DNA of 64,000 nt from Lumbricus rubellus (Eukaryota > Annelida > Clitellata > Crassiclitellata > Lumbricidae), in contig OX243811.1 of assembly GCA_945859605.1 (NCBI GenBank), forward strand, positions 53,007,398 to 53,071,397, in the 5' to 3' direction. The position numbers and the translations under genes were made by a program. Positions 38,205 through 50,639 of this stretch are shown piece after piece (position 1 is the stretch's first letter; every line of letters starts with the position of its first letter). Under the pieces are notes generated by a model, which saw only the letters and a program-made list of their open reading frames with translations, was not told where the DNA came from and did no database searches.

Positions 38205-39608
38205 CTAAATGGCATAGTTCAAATCACATAAGAATTCTTAAGTTTTGAAGAAAGCAGCCAAAGTCAATTAAGTCGAACTTTATTATTAAGTATTAAGTCG
38301 AACTTAAATGTTACTAAATTGCCCATTTTTAACGATCATTCGCAGTGATAGTAGACCTGTTTCATTGGATCTTTACAGAGACTCGGAAAGTCAAAACGCA
38401 TTGTCATTCCGAAACTAATGTAAGAAGATTTTAATGATCCGATGTTTTTATCCAAGGATTAATAATAAATAATTAATTAATTAATTAATAATTAACAATC
38501 GTGACTCACGAAGTTCTTCACAAGTTGTCCATTTTCCTGTCTCATCTCGACGACGATAGACGCTTCCGCGTTGGGGTCCGTGTATGTGGCGAAAGCCTGG
38601 AATTAGAAACACAGAAGGATTGTGTTTATAATAGCAGGAACGCTTTCTGTAGGTCTATTGGCCTATAATACATAATAATATGACAACGACGGCCCTAAGA
38701 ATTTGTCTGAATAAGTGGCTCAATGTTTCAACTATTTATTTATTGATCTCTCACATTTGCTACAGCGCATTTCACTCTCTATTCAGAGGCGCTCCCGACA
38801 ACAGCGCTGATACTGAATCAGAGTTTCACGCCGAAGCGCGTGAGCAATTGCAAATGAAGGACGTGCTGAAGGTCCCTACGCGACGGCTTGAGGTGGATTC
38901 GAATCTGGAACCTACAGCTGCAAGGCATCAAATCCACCACTGCACCACCTCGCCCCACAATATTGCACACAATGTTATACAGTAGGCTTCTGAATGAGGA
39001 ATTGCATGTGATGTAAGCATAGGTGGATATTTAGCATGTACTGTAAATATATATAGGTTAATTGAATAAATGATGTAGCCAAATTTTACTCGTTCGTCCG
39101 TTGACTTCCATTCGACTATGCTTCCAGAATCGTCGGTGATGAACAGTGGAGCATTCGACGGAACATTTCTGTTCTTCTTCAACTTCATCTCGATCAGCTG
39201 GTCATCGAGCGCAAAGGTCACATCCATCTCTTCCGGCATCTGAACCTCGCTGCCTTCCAGAAGTTCCACCAGCTGATCCACCAGCCGCTCCTCATCCAAC
39301 CTTTGATCTGGTCAAAATGCAATAGGACATATCCAGTTAGTCTTAACAATCATCGTCTGCATTACATAGACCCTACTGTCGACGTATGGTAAATATTGAC
39401 ATTTTTCCACGAAAATGATTTTAACATCATTGCATCAACGTTTTATTCGGTTATTTAAATGAATGCCTAATATGTTCACGTATACATATAATTTAAATTT
39501 AAACCGTGGATTTAATGTGAATTCAACGATGATATTGCGTTGGAAACGCGTTTACAACTTACGCATCGACCAAGAACAGGCAAAAAAGTATTTGCACACA
39601 TTCAGCAT
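27537..39608 (-). CDS. Secreted M12B (ADAM/ADAMTS-like) zinc metalloprotease with four ShK modules (17 exons)
   Basis: Predicted extracellular protease. Minus exons: 39608-39563, 39307-39090, 38596-38510, 37702-37543, 36304-36181, 35392-35299, 34805-34728, 34062-33899, 33318-33263, 32434-32314, 31957-31793, 31315-31177, 30563-30392, 29923-29756, 28648-28409, 27870-27730, 27562-27537. All joins agree in phase and total 732 residues. Weak N-terminal signal, prodomain to about 178, furin-like KRR (179-181), then the catalytic domain starting near KYVVDMLLVLDY. Zinc site H378-ELGH-NLGAQH-D389 and Met-turn near M403. A Cys-rich ADAMTS-type region (about 438-541) follows. Four six-cysteine ShK modules (about 544-711) end the protein. 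Thrombospondin repeats and a membrane segment are absent. The tiny last exon (27562-27537) is the least certain. Confidence 0.9.
29350..29400. repeat. (GT)n microsatellite in metalloprotease intron
   Basis: TGTGTG run with TCTG interruptions, in the intron between the first ShK exon and the double-ShK exon. Confidence 0.9.
34540..34690. repeat. AGATAATA-type minisatellite in metalloprotease intron
   Basis: Degenerate tandem AGATAATAGATAATA/ATAATAGATAA units over about 150 bp in the intron between exons 7 and 8. Confidence 0.8.
36853..36922. repeat. 29-bp tandem repeat, three units
   Basis: CAATGATGATTCATGTCTAA plus AAGT recurs three times almost perfectly within the intron between exons 4 and 5. 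Confidence 0.9.
37375..37420 (+). repeat. Non-LTR retroelement tail fragment
   Basis: CCCAAGCCTGGATAAAAGAG matches segments near 16550 and 62800 (CCAGGATAAAAGAGGA). This motif sits at the 3' end of an element with a basic reverse-transcriptase tail at 62439-62815, so it is probably a dispersed retroelement 3' end. Confidence 0.5.
38042..38210. repeat. (AAATA)n and (ATTG)n microsatellites
   Basis: AAATAAATAA repeats at about 38048-38090 and GATT repeats at about 38166-38205, in the intron between exons 3 and 4. Confidence 0.9.
38765..38960 (+). repeat. SINE-like family 1
   Basis: TCAGAGGCGCTCCCGAC, CTGAATCAGAGTTTCACGCC and GACGGCTTGAGGTGGATTCG match the copy at 1560-1795 in order and orientation. 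It lies antisense to the metalloprotease gene in intron 2. Confidence 0.75.
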
Positions 39609-40150
39609 AATACTTTAATCTTGAGCTTTAGGCTTTAAAATTTTAGTTAAAATTGCAAAATGACATCGATTGGCAATTTGAATACGTATTTTAAATCTGA
39701 GATGTTATAGACAAGTATGAATCCACAAACTTGGAATCCTCAGACAATCGAGCTGAGTGAGACAGGTGGCAAAACATATCAGCAACAAATGGAAACATTT
39801 TTCCATTGTTGACGACCGTCTCAGTGATAAAATTCCAAATTACTCCAATATTTGACTGCAAGACTCAGCGTCAGAATAGACCCAGTGGTCGGACACACCA
39901 CGAAAGACCTTTTATACCGATGCAATCGAGACTGTGATGATATCTATCTCAAGCTATAGCAGTGGGACACTTTAATTTAAGTGGATACGTTGCCGCTGCA
40001 ATAAATTATGCGTCAGCCACGGAGACAATAACGAAATTTAATATCAATATTGCCACATTAATGGCGACATAAAAAAATAAATTGGACACGTTTATGGCTA
40101 AGGTAAGACACAAACAAAAAGGAATTATCTTCCCCTCAACTAAAATGGTC
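39609..40150. other. Upstream flank of the metalloprotease gene; nothing defined
   Basis: Presumed promoter region of the minus-strand metalloprotease gene. No convincing TATA box was identified. Confidence 0.35.
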
Positions 40151-40158
40151 CACCCACT

Positions 40159-40934
40159 CAGTGGCGTCGCTACCATGTGTTCAGTGTGTGCAAAGCACAC
40201 GGGCCCACGACCTCGGGAGCCACACAGATAGGCATAATTAAATTATTGATCTAACCTTATTAGTTATTCACATTATTTTTAACAGATGCAGTTTTTGTGA
40301 GCACACTTGCATTTGGACTATACTTCGTTACCTTGCTGACTCTTGCCAACCGCCGTGCTTTTGGCAGGCAGAACTATACTGAACTCCTTTTAACTTGTGT
40401 TTTCGTTTCGAATCACGGCGACCAAATTGATAATATTTTAGTTAGTGTGAGTGCGTGGGTTAGTGTTCGCGTGCGTGCGTGTGTGTCACAGTGTGTGAAC
40501 GATAATAAAGAACATGGTCTAAAACAGTTTTACGTTGAGAACTTGAAACGAATCATAATATTTATCCGCATAAGATTTTTCATTTCGCTGATTCGCTTTC
40601 CATTGCGAAGGGTAGCCTAAGGGTGTGCCGCCGTGCTGTGTTTCGCGTTCGTGTATTTGTAAGTCTTCTTTCCACATTTCCACAATCATAGTTGGCCTGC
40701 TAATTCCGAAATGTGATAGATTTTAAAATCGACTGAGAAATCACTGCAGTTATAACATTTTGAGCTATCTGTCTCATTTGTGTTTCTGTGAGTTGCATTG
40801 CATGTTTCAATAGCAAATGTCATTGATTAGTTTTGGTGATCTTGATTGTAAAGGTACACCGGGTTTGCAAGGCCAAACAGGGGCCCATGCGAGACGTCTG
40901 CACACGGGCCCATGAAAGCCTAGCTACGTCACTG
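40159..40934. mobile_element. Non-autonomous hAT element (776 bp)
   Basis: Inverted ends CAGTGGCGTCGCTA and TAGCTACGTCACTG match the common hAT tip CAGTGGCGTAGC. Flanks CACCCACT (40151-40158) and CACCCACC (40935-40942) form an 8-bp duplication with one mismatch. There is no transposase. ACGGGCCCA motifs occur near both ends. Confidence 0.8.
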
Positions 40935-41230
40935 CACCCACCCACTACTGTTGCATTTCTAATCGAGACTCAATAATTGGAAATGCTCGAGACACTCGTC
41001 TTCAGAAGATGTCGATGCAGACATAAAATCTGAAGTGCAGGCTCTCAGAATTCGAATCAGGCCTTCAATTAACAGCAACGTATGTATGCGATGAAAACTC
41101 AGACTAGCAATGATATGCGTAGGTGCCAACGTGTCTAATCTTTCAGACAATCCATGCAGTGTGATGTGTGTGCAGGTCACTTTATCATCTTGCATCTAAA
41201 TGCAGTTTGTTATGTTATAACTGGCCTAGT

Positions 41231-41488
41231 TAGCTACACCGATAAGCGAGAGCGGCATTCGTCTGTTGGATACAACGGACTGCGGTTCAAGCCCTGGGCT
41301 GGGAGTTGACATTTAGAGATTTAGATATCTCGGGCTAGTACGCATGGCACGCGGTGGCGCAAGCTGCTGCGGAGCGACCTTGGGCAAGTTGCTTACCCGT
41401 CATTGTCTGTGGGGAAGGCAACGGGAAACTACCTCACTCATCTCATACCCAGAGGCGTAAAAGCCAATGAACCTGCCTTCGGGCAAAG
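41231..41488 (+). repeat. tRNA-derived SINE, family 2, with CAT-type tail
   Basis: A tRNA-like head with box A-like TAGCTACACCGATAAGCG and box B-like GCGGTTCAAGCCC is followed by the core TAGATATCTCGGGCTAGTAC and a 3' body ending GGGCAAAGAA. It then runs directly into a CAT repeat. A second copy is at about 48540-48720. Confidence 0.7.
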
Positions 41489-41764
<276 letters not shown>

Positions 41765-43424
41765 TATACGGGTGTAATGGTCTTTCCATTGACTTCTCTA
41801 TAATATTCGGTCTTGAAAATGTGGCATTCATGACAATTCGTTTTTAAACTAATCCGTTATGTATTCAGAGCTAAGCCATGATTCATGTCTATTGTATCAT
41901 GAGGTTAATTAAATAAATATTGGATCTATAATAAAGACCATGGCGGGATGTCAGTGAACATTTTCTTGGTACGCGCTTATAGGTGACGCGCCACTAGTGG
42001 TTCATTCCCGTTCAGCAGATCGTCTTGCTACAAAAGGGAGGCTAGGGGTGGGGGTAGAGCAGGAGCGAGGGAAGGGTGAGAAGGAAGAGAGAGGAGTAGG
42101 GTTTGTCACAAAATATTTCACGCAAATTCAGCAAGTTGATATGTGCATGGAGCACAGTGAGCAGACGAGAAAACAGCAAATGACGGAACTGAAGAAGAAT
42201 TCAGATGAAAGGATCCACAACCAAAAAGAATGTACTCACTCAATAGCCATGTGTGTCCTATGGACAAGGATCTCACTCCAGTCACACAGCAAGGCACACA
42301 CCGACAGACGATGATGGGCAATGAAAATCGCACAAATCAATGGAGCATGCATGGTTTTCAGACCAAAATCGGCTCATTGATTAGCTTATTGTTTTGAATT
42401 GTGTTTACATTTCAAAGGTAGGTTGTACTTTTACAAGGTAGCGTAGGCCTTTCTAAACGATGCAATAGAAGCAGAATTGATAACTAGACACATACATAGG
42501 AGCGTATAGATGGTCCACTATAATAGGATAATGCCGCTAATAGCACAATCCATTTACAGTTGATAGAGAAAGAATCTTTCACACGACTAAGACACATAAG
42601 TCAGCTGCAACATGATTCTTTTAATATAATCGAAAACGAGACGATGTTTCACGCCTCATTGAATTTCGTCTTCAATGTCGCAAATTAAACTGAAACAAAC
42701 ATTTGGAAATGAAACGACAAGAAATTAATTTTATTGTGTTCATAAATCCTTGGTTGGCTGTTTCAGTTTTTCTGAACGAATGAAGAGACTGTGCATTCGG
42801 ATGTTTACGATCAATTCTAAACGAATCAGTTGTATCATGCACGGTAGATCCATGTTTGAATGCTATTAACAAGAATCATTTCATCATCACCTTCTTTGTT
42901 AGCGTCATACATATTTCTGTTAGTTATTAAACGCCAATTCCGATGAACGTCATCTCTATCGTTTAATATGTTACATGTATTTGAAAATCTAAGTATTCTT
43001 TTATGATTATAAACCTACATTTCTGCTTTCATTAATAGTTTTTTAACAGTGTCACTTTTATGATTTTTTAAATAAAATAATTAAAATACCAACCGTAACA
43101 ACAAAGATATATAGCCTAAGGCAGACAATTGTATAAACTTAAACTATGGCACCAATGCCGAAAAACACTTTTAATTATTGCTCAGAGGTTTTGGGAACTG
43201 CTTGCGACATAGGTAGACCTATTACACGCCGAGGAACGATATGTCTATTGACGTAGGCCTATTCTACAGCAAATCATGGCGCACGCCCATATTTTCATCT
43301 TCCGTTGCATCCTGAATTATTTAAACAAATTTTTAACAAACGATCAAGTAGGTAACAACAGTCACAGAACTGAATACACCAGCGTTAGAAATAAAGATCA
43401 GCAAAATAGAAATTGCACAAACCT
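41765..43424. other. No gene seen; 3' flank of vWA gene A
   Basis: Searched for a ShK exon like those following vWA genes B and C; none is visible on either strand. Open frames at 41997-42314 and 42672-42872 have no support. Confidence 0.45.
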
Positions 43425-45216
43425 TTATGGACAAATTGCTTTTCTTACGACGGATGTGAGTTGACTCACAGTGCTCTCCAGATCTTCTATTTTTGGAACA
43501 TAACAAACAAAGCCGCAAGTTCCGAAAACATCTTTTGCTATAGCATCCTTCACCCCTGTATAATCAGTAGGCCTATTCGGACCATCCGAAGCCATGCTTA
43601 TAATCTCCTGCACATCGATTTTTTTCGTGAAACCTACTGATATCATAGTGATGCCCTGATTCTTCGCTTCATTTGCATATGGAATCGTTTTCTCGTGGTC
43701 ACGTGAAGAATTTCCATCAGTGAAAACAATAGCAACGTGAGCTGCATCTTCGCGATAGTTTGGAGAATTCCGACCCAGAACGTTGGTGCTCATGATCTTT
43801 ATGCCTGCCGAAGTGTTTGTGTTTTCACCAAAAGTGTTGTAGAATATCTTGTCAATGCCTTCCATGACCTCTTTAGATTCAGACCTCAGAGGAAACTCTA
43901 GCTTGCCCTCATTGCCAAAGGTTGTCACACCGAATTGGATTTCCTTCGGAATCATCTCTCGTAACTTCTGCGCGAAGTGTTTCAAGAAGGTCCTGACATG
44001 TTTGTCGAAATATCCAGGATTTTGTCCATCTCCTTCAATGCTTCCGGATACGTCGACGACAAAACAAATGTCGGCGCTATCTTTGCAAGATGACGCTGTA
44101 AGAACAGTAACTTATCAATAACTTATCAATAACTAGCCATTTATTCGCTCACTTGATTCACATGCTAAGTCATGCTTAACCATTAAAGGCCTAACTCTGT
44201 GTGTGTAATCATCCAAAGTTCAATTAGGCCTACGTCAGGCGCGAGTTTAAAATAAGCAAACCAGTCTATCGAATCAATTCGGAAGGACGAAAGATGCCAT
44301 ACTTCGGGCACATCATGAGGAAACATGGAAATTGCTTAGAGAAGGAAATAATGCAAGGAAGGGTTTCGGAAGCAGGATCAAGAGGAAGACCTAGGAAGAG
44401 GTTGTGGGACAAAATGTGTGAATGGACGGATGGAGAGGATGGAGAAGAATTGTACAAAATGCGGCCAACCCTCGTGTCGAGGAAGGTTGAAGGCAAGGCA
44501 AGTCTATCAAACTCTTTGTCAAGAAATAACCGAATATCTGAATAATTCATAAGTACGAGAAGCAATTTAAAAGGTAAATTTTTTTTATGATTTTCGACTT
44601 CAAACACACTTATCGGAAGGTACATGTAGGTGTGTTTGAAGTCGAAAATCATTATTTAAAGTCATCGTCACAGGACACCTTTCTCAGTCTAAACGAGACG
44701 TTGTCTAAGACACAAGTAACCTATATTTAACGGCGTGACGCATAGCAACTACCTTTAAAAAATACATCCGTCTGTCTGTTCATAAAACATTGGGCCTTAT
44801 TGTGAAATTTGTTAATTCAACTTTTATCAATGTTTTTGGTCCATAATAGACTAGGCTCTATTTGTAATTTCTAACCGTTCTCTAAAATTAAAATTTCATG
44901 GACAACTCTGACGAATGTTTATGCGTTAATTCTTCTCTTGGGAGTTTACATATTTAAAATATTTTGTATTTTGGCGTATAACTTAGGCCTAATTCTCTCT
45001 GAACTAGAGTTTTAATCCCTAAAACTAGTTGACCCATGAACCCTGGCATGCGGGCACAATTAGGTCTACCAGTCGGTCGTTGTGGAAACAGCAGCGCACG
45101 TTTGACGATGCAAAACATTAGAACAACAAACCAAATACACACTCACCTTGCTCAGCTATTGAAGCCGAACATTCCAACAGAAGTAGTAAAGTCAAGGCGG
45201 TCCGAATCCCAAACAT
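43425..45216 (-). CDS. Secreted single-vWA-domain protein, copy A (two exons)
   Basis: Probable extracellular adhesion or matrix protein. Minus exons 45216-45147 and 44095-43425, joined in phase 1, give 246 residues. Residues 1-20 are a signal peptide with a LTLLLLL core. The rest is one von Willebrand A domain with an intact metal-ion-dependent adhesion site: D38-V-S40-G-S42, then NTNTSAG and VFTDGN. The frame ends TGT CCA TAA exactly where paralogues B and C continue into a donor and a ShK exon, so A terminates within the vWA exon and has no ShK module. The intron holds an antisense LINE remnant and a perfect hairpin. A noncoding leader exon is possible near 45960 (donor GTAAGAGC on minus). 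Confidence 0.87.
44280..44545 (+). pseudogene. Non-LTR retrotransposon C-terminal remnant in gene A intron
   Basis: The plus frame FGHIMRKHGNCLEKEIMQGR, then GRPRKRLWDKMCEW, is the typical post-reverse-transcriptase tail of non-LTR elements (HVMR...GRPR...W pattern). It is truncated and antisense to the host gene. Confidence 0.75.
44587..44652. repeat. Perfect 23-bp inverted repeat with 20-nt loop
   Basis: Arms 44587-44609 and 44630-44652 are exact reverse complements (core TTTTCGACTTCAAACACAC). It lies in the intron of vWA gene A and would form a hairpin in its transcript. Confidence 0.9.
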
Positions 45217-45409
45217 CTTGCTTTATAATTAATAAAAGAAACATTATTATGTTATTTTCTAGAGTAGTTTAATATTAGACTATGTCACTTTGATCATACA
45301 GATCATAGACGCTGGAGAAATATTCAAATGAACTGCTACTGCCATGAACGCCAAACACGCAGGCTTATTTATTTATTTCTCGCATTGCTATATAGTGCCC
45401 TTTCTAGCT

Positions 45410-45560
45410 TACTACTCAGAGGCGCTCCCAACTACAACGCGGACACTGCATCCAAGTTTCACGTCGAAGGGCACGAGCAATTGAAGTGAAGGACGTGCTT
45501 AAAGGTCCCTACGCTACGGCTTGAAGCATATTCTAACCTGGAACTCTCCGGCTAAAAGGT
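45410..45560 (+). repeat. SINE-like family 1
   Basis: CTCAGAGGCGCTCCCAAC, CAAGTTTCACGTCGAAG and GGTCCCTACGCTACGGCTTG align with the other family 1 copies. Confidence 0.7.
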
Positions 45561-47688
45561 ACTGAACCTAGGACCTAACAAAAGCGCCCGCAAATTTAAT
45601 CAACAGAGAGTTTTTTAGCAGAATTAAAATTAGTCCCGTTTTGCATATTATGTAAGTTACAGAAGATCCTCATGATAAAATCTTTGTTTTGCAAAAAATC
45701 ATCAGTTGTTAAAATAGTCGCATCCAGATATAAGGCTTAGAAATGTGGCCAAACCACTTTGAGGTGATTTTGGTGCTCGACTCTCGATGGTGAAACAAAC
45801 CGCCGACACTGCAGCTATCAAATTGCGGCTCACTGCGTACCTTTTATACGAATAGCTATCCATCTGCTCTGCAATTATAATTGTACGTAAATACATTGTT
45901 CGTAAAGTAAGCTGAGACAATTAGAATATTCAAATAGTGAAGCTCTTACCTTAGACCTTAGTCCTTCCACGCACTTGTGGTGCATCGGGCGCCACAGCTT
46001 AAATGATGAAACACCACGCAAGCAAACCTATTAATTTAACAGACCTGACCAAAGCGCGTATAATAAGATCCGAGGAAGAGTTATTATCTTTTTCAGTTAT
46101 TAATGCATGTGAACTGCAGTTGGCCTTGATGAATATTCATAAGCCAGCTTCAGATCACCGATAACCACGCATCGCATGACAGTACTGTTGCAGACCATCT
46201 TTTCTCCTGCACGCATTTATTGTCAAGCAACAGCTCGTATCTTAATGCATTGTTTTCATTGGATAAACTTCTATAGAGTGCAAAAGACATATCAAGATGT
46301 CTGCCTCTCTCGATATATCGATCAAGACTCGTAAATCATCAAGAAAGTCGGATTGACATCACGGGTGGTGGCTGGGTGACGCTTAGGTCGAGATTTGGAA
46401 GGTGGAAGAGTCTCAAAGCGTTAATTAATCGAGCATAATTATATATAGGCATAACTATTTGCATGAGTATGAAAATGGAGATAGGTCAGTTCCTTTAAAT
46501 GTGGTAGGCCTAATTTCCTACTTAATTAATTAGCCGAAAAGCTAATTTTAAAAACTGGATTTTTTGCCCAGTAGGTCAATACAATGAGTGGGAAAATAGG
46601 CATAATAATATGATATTTTGAGATCTGTTTATGGCTGTGGTATGCAGTCAATTTGGCCGTGTCAATAGTTGGTAGGCCTACTAGCGAGAAAAAATCAAAG
46701 ATTATGCAGTGTTATTTTGCCCTGTAATAAACATCAGCTTGTACTGTGATAAGCGCCATATAAGTCCTTGAATCTATATAAATAAAAAAGAAACTTTCCA
46801 ATAGTTTGTGACACAATCATGCCGAAAGTTACGCACCGATTGTTTTGAAAATTTACCAAAACCTTCCATTCCAATAGCACCGTGTCTTAAGATTTTTTCC
46901 CAGAAAACGCAATCTTTTTAACAAAAAGTGAACTTTGCAATCCGTTCTACCGCCATTTGCAAATTCAACAAAACTGTCAGATTTCAGAAACGCATTGTCC
47001 CCAAACACAGCAGACGAAACATGAATGAGGTCGCGTGCTGTGACGTCATAAGCGAGTCGCAAAAAGCGGCCTTTCATCATTATTGGGCTCTATCCGATGT
47101 CAGCAATGGACGGTGTGACGGAGGAAAGGAGCGGAGGGAGCGGGACGAAGAGGGTGGGGAGGGAGCGGAGGGGGAGGGGAAGAGAGAGAGGAGAGGGAGG
47201 GGGATGGGGGAGGGGGGAGGGGAGGTCTTTTCTGCCACAGCAACGCGTGGCTGGGTACAGCTAGTAGAATATAAAAGCCAATGGATGGCATCACAAAGCA
47301 ATTTGTAAGAATGTCCTGCTTAACTTTTGTCGTATCATAAATAATCGCGCATAACGTTTAGCGGCACGCCCTACATTCCTACCGCATTATCTAGACTTTA
47401 AAGAACGTCACGACATAATTTTGCAACAACATATTCTGTGTGCTTGTCTTGGCTATAATTATCGTTCTGCTGCAGGTCTACCTCACCCCGTACACTTCTC
47501 CAGTAGCCTACCGTAACACTTATACTGATAATAAAGTCTCTATCACAGGTATTTCCTAGATGGGACGTGATTTTCGCGCACAATCATAATTCCCAAACCA
47601 CAAGAGTGTTAGATTTGGAGTAAAGAATAGATGCATTGCGCTCAAAGTGACATCATTCAATTTTTTTATCAATTCGCCACTGAGACGG
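45561..47688. other. Intergenic between vWA genes A and B
   Basis: No supported gene. A GGA-rich purine tract occupies about 47115-47225; the Pro/Ser- and Gly/Glu-rich frames there are artefacts. Confidence 0.4.
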
Positions 47689-47694
47689 TTTATT
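47689..47694 (-). terminator. Polyadenylation signal of vWA gene B
   Basis: Minus AATAAA about 152 nt after the stop at 47846, within TGAGACGGTTTATTAA on plus. Paralogue C has TGAGACGATTTATTAA in the same position (56270-56275), so the site is conserved by descent. Confidence 0.75.
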
Positions 47695-47845
47695 AAGACT
47701 TTCGGTTATCTCAAAATCGATAAGCGATATATAATTCAGTTAATTAGACTATTATATAAGCCTCCGTTTCTTTAAATTTTCTTTGGTTGTACACTGTACA
47801 GGTATGAAGAAGCACAGACTGCAACTCGCGCCCTGTGTTCGGATC

Positions 47846-50271
47846 CTATGGACAAGTTTTGCAGCAAATGGCCTTGATTGTCGCAGCTGAACAGCCACTC
47901 CCCCGCACTGTCCCACACCAACTCTCCTTGTCTCCCGTCGGACAGCCTGTTCAGAAACAAATATTTTCATTAGGCCTATATATACTTATCAATAAATTCA
48001 TGTATTTATATTATTATTAGAGCCTTCGTGTCGGTATTATCAATAATTGAATTAGTTGTAGGCCTATTAGAACGCTCTGAAAAACAAATAATGCTGGTAG
48101 GCTATTTATGGTAAGTGACAGTTACTTTACTTTTACATAATTATTCCTATACATGATTATTACATCTGTGTGATGCCTTCCCGTGTATCATAGGCTGCCA
48201 CACGACGTGTTGTAGGCCTAGCGTGTAACTGTTTGCAAAAGGTAGCGGTGTGTCAACCAATGCAACTCGTGTTATTCGAATACAGCCTACATAGCAGGCC
48301 TATTAACAGTAGGCCTATAGCATAATTCGTTGGCATCTTATACTCTGTTGTGGTAATCTTCTTTTCGGTAGACCTACTCCGAAGTGGTCAAAGCAATTAG
48401 CCTACGAGGTAAGTAAGTCCCTACTATTTTGGTAAGAAAAATCTTACGGTCGCAGGCTTCAATTTTTTTTAAAAAGTCCAGTGATTGGACTAGTACGTAG
48501 GCCTATATAAGGCCAGACTGTAGGACCGGCAGGCGCACTGGCTCGCTTGGCTACATTTACCAATGGCCGCGTGTCTGCACGCTACTCTGTGAAAGAGAGC
48601 GTGCGGACCGTGGTTCGATTCCCGAAGGTGGTTAACTCAGATATTCAAAATCTCGGGCTAGCACGGTCCGTCCACGGGGACCTAAATAGCGTGGTGACAC
48701 TAATCATCTTCGATATGGCAGCGTCGTTAAACATGTAACAACACCGGCAGGCTCTTCTTTAGTGTAGCTTCATAAAGCCTTCATTGCATATTCTCCCACC
48801 CTCATTCGTGTTAACATTGCTGGAAAATAACACTACAAATCCACACTTGGCTATAATATCATTATTTCTTACTATATATTAAGCCTACCGCACCGTATTA
48901 TTCATAACCCTTTGACATCCAGGCCAAAAGGTGTTGGTAGCCAGGAAGAGCCTTGCACTTTCTTTCTTTAATTAGGCCTATTTTAAATCAGCGAATAAAG
49001 AAATAAATCCCTATCTTACTTGGAGTGCACACAGTCTTCGTGAAATGTGTCACAAGCGGATCAACGACAGCACTTAGATCTGCAAGTTCCGGAACGTAGG
49101 CGACGCTTCCGGTTAACGTGAAGACGCCATTTGTTTTCCCATTCTCTAGACTCTGGATATCGACGGGTGCAAACGGAGAACAAATGTCCTTCAGTTCAGT
49201 AACATTCACTTCGTTCGTGACACCAACTACCAGCATAGCGGTGCCCTCCCTTTGTGCCGCCTTTGCACTGGGAATTGTTTTGGCGGTGTCGTATGATGGT
49301 TTGCCATCGGTGACGATAAACGCAACATGAGTTGCATCTATTCGGTAGTTCGGATCTTTCGGGCTTAGAAGCTCAGTTCTCATAACATTTATGCCGCCTG
49401 ATGTATTTGTATTTTTACCTCTGCTCTGATAACTGAAGCGGTCAATGCGTCTCACGACTTCATCAACATCTGACAAAAGACCAAACTCCCGTGTTCCGTA
49501 GTTGCCAAAAGTCACCAGTCCAGTTCGCACGCTTCGGAAAACAGCAAACAGACGTTTTACAAGGAGCTCGAGAAACTTCTTTACGTACGTGTCGAATATA
49601 CCAGGATATTTTCCATCTCCTTCGATGCTTCCTGACACATCTACGACAAGTGCAACATCGGCAACATCGAGGCATGAGCCACCGTCTGAAATGCATGTGA
49701 AAGAATCGCACACGTATCACTTTTGAAACTTAGATATGTCCGACCAAAAAATAAACTGAACATCTAGCATTTGGAACTGCAAATTCAGCAGTTCTAAAAT
49801 CTGCGTGCCTACTTGGCTTTAATGAGATGTTAGATTAAATTAATCTAATAGCAGAAAATGACTTTAATTGGCCTATAATATCTTAATTTCCTTCATATTC
49901 GGCGATTCGGGTAACGGTCCGGTTTTTCCTACTCTTGTGGATTAGTGAATTTTTCGCAATATGAAACATATTTTCGGTTTTGAGTAAGGTGTTAGGTCTA
50001 TTCGCCTGCTTTTCACCATTTTACAGCAAGCGAGTGAAATGACGAAAGTCAACACCCACCATACGAGCATTGTTCTCAAAATTACAAAGAAATGTTACCA
50101 ACTTTGTAAGCGAAATTAGTTACAACTTAAATTTATCGATCTGAATATGTAGACAGGAGCAAATTGCTTTCCTATAAATTAATTACCATTCTTCGATGAT
50201 TGGCCGTCTGCTACCAGACATATGTGCACGTAGAGTAGAACAGCCAAAGCTGCCTTTGTCAGACACATCAT
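47846..50271 (-). CDS. Secreted vWA-ShK protein, copy B (three coding exons)
   Basis: Minus exons 50271-50187, 49685-49020 and 47946-47846 join in phase 1 at both introns to 283 residues. A signal peptide (about residues 1-24, hydrophobic core ALAVLLYVHICLV) precedes a von Willebrand A domain. Its adhesion site is intact: D44-V-S46-G-S48, NTNTSGG and IVTDGK. The last exon encodes one ShK module with six cysteines, CPTGDKESWC, then GSGC and AICCKTC, followed by a stop one residue later. The family is expected to act outside the cell, with vWA binding a ligand through a divalent metal and ShK as a small disulphide module. A noncoding leader exon (about 50745-50713, donor GTAAGG) and a TATA box lie upstream. 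This is the only vWA-plus-ShK copy here that appears fully functional. Confidence 0.9.
48540..48720 (+). repeat. tRNA-derived SINE, family 2
   Basis: A box B-like GTGGTTCGATTCCCG is followed by CAGATATTCAAAATCTCGGG and CTAGCACGG, matching the core of the copy at 41231. It lies in intron 2 of vWA gene B, antisense to the gene. Confidence 0.65.
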
Positions 50272-50639
50272 GATGCTGTAAACGAATAACAAGACAATAT
50301 TATTTGCAATAACTTTGATAGCTAACCGATCTCTAAAGGCTGAAGCATATAAAACGGATTGAGGTGGATGTTAACACGCAACAAGAGAAGCCGAGGATAA
50401 GAATAGACTGGGATTAATTTCCAAAATAAATGTCAAGAAGATCGGCTGAGATTCGGCTCAGTCGCTCATTCGCCATATGGCACTGATAAAATGAGAAGCA
50501 AGACAGATGGGAACAGCTGTCAATGTATAATTGTTGTTGAACCAGATTCTGTTTTGGGCCATGACGAATCGTCCGTAGACGAAACGTCCGCAAACCCTTT
50601 AAGTGCATTGAAAAGGTCTATGGTAACTAACCAACCTTG

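Noticed and set aside
40297..40620. 107-codon plus frame
   Set aside because: Lies inside a non-autonomous hAT element; no homology recognised.
41231..41300. Functional tRNA gene
   Set aside because: Box A/B-like motifs are present, but no full cloverleaf is seen and the segment continues into a SINE body repeated at 48540.
47080..47308. Pro/Ser- and Gly/Glu-rich frames
   Set aside because: Composition artefact of a GGA-rich tract.
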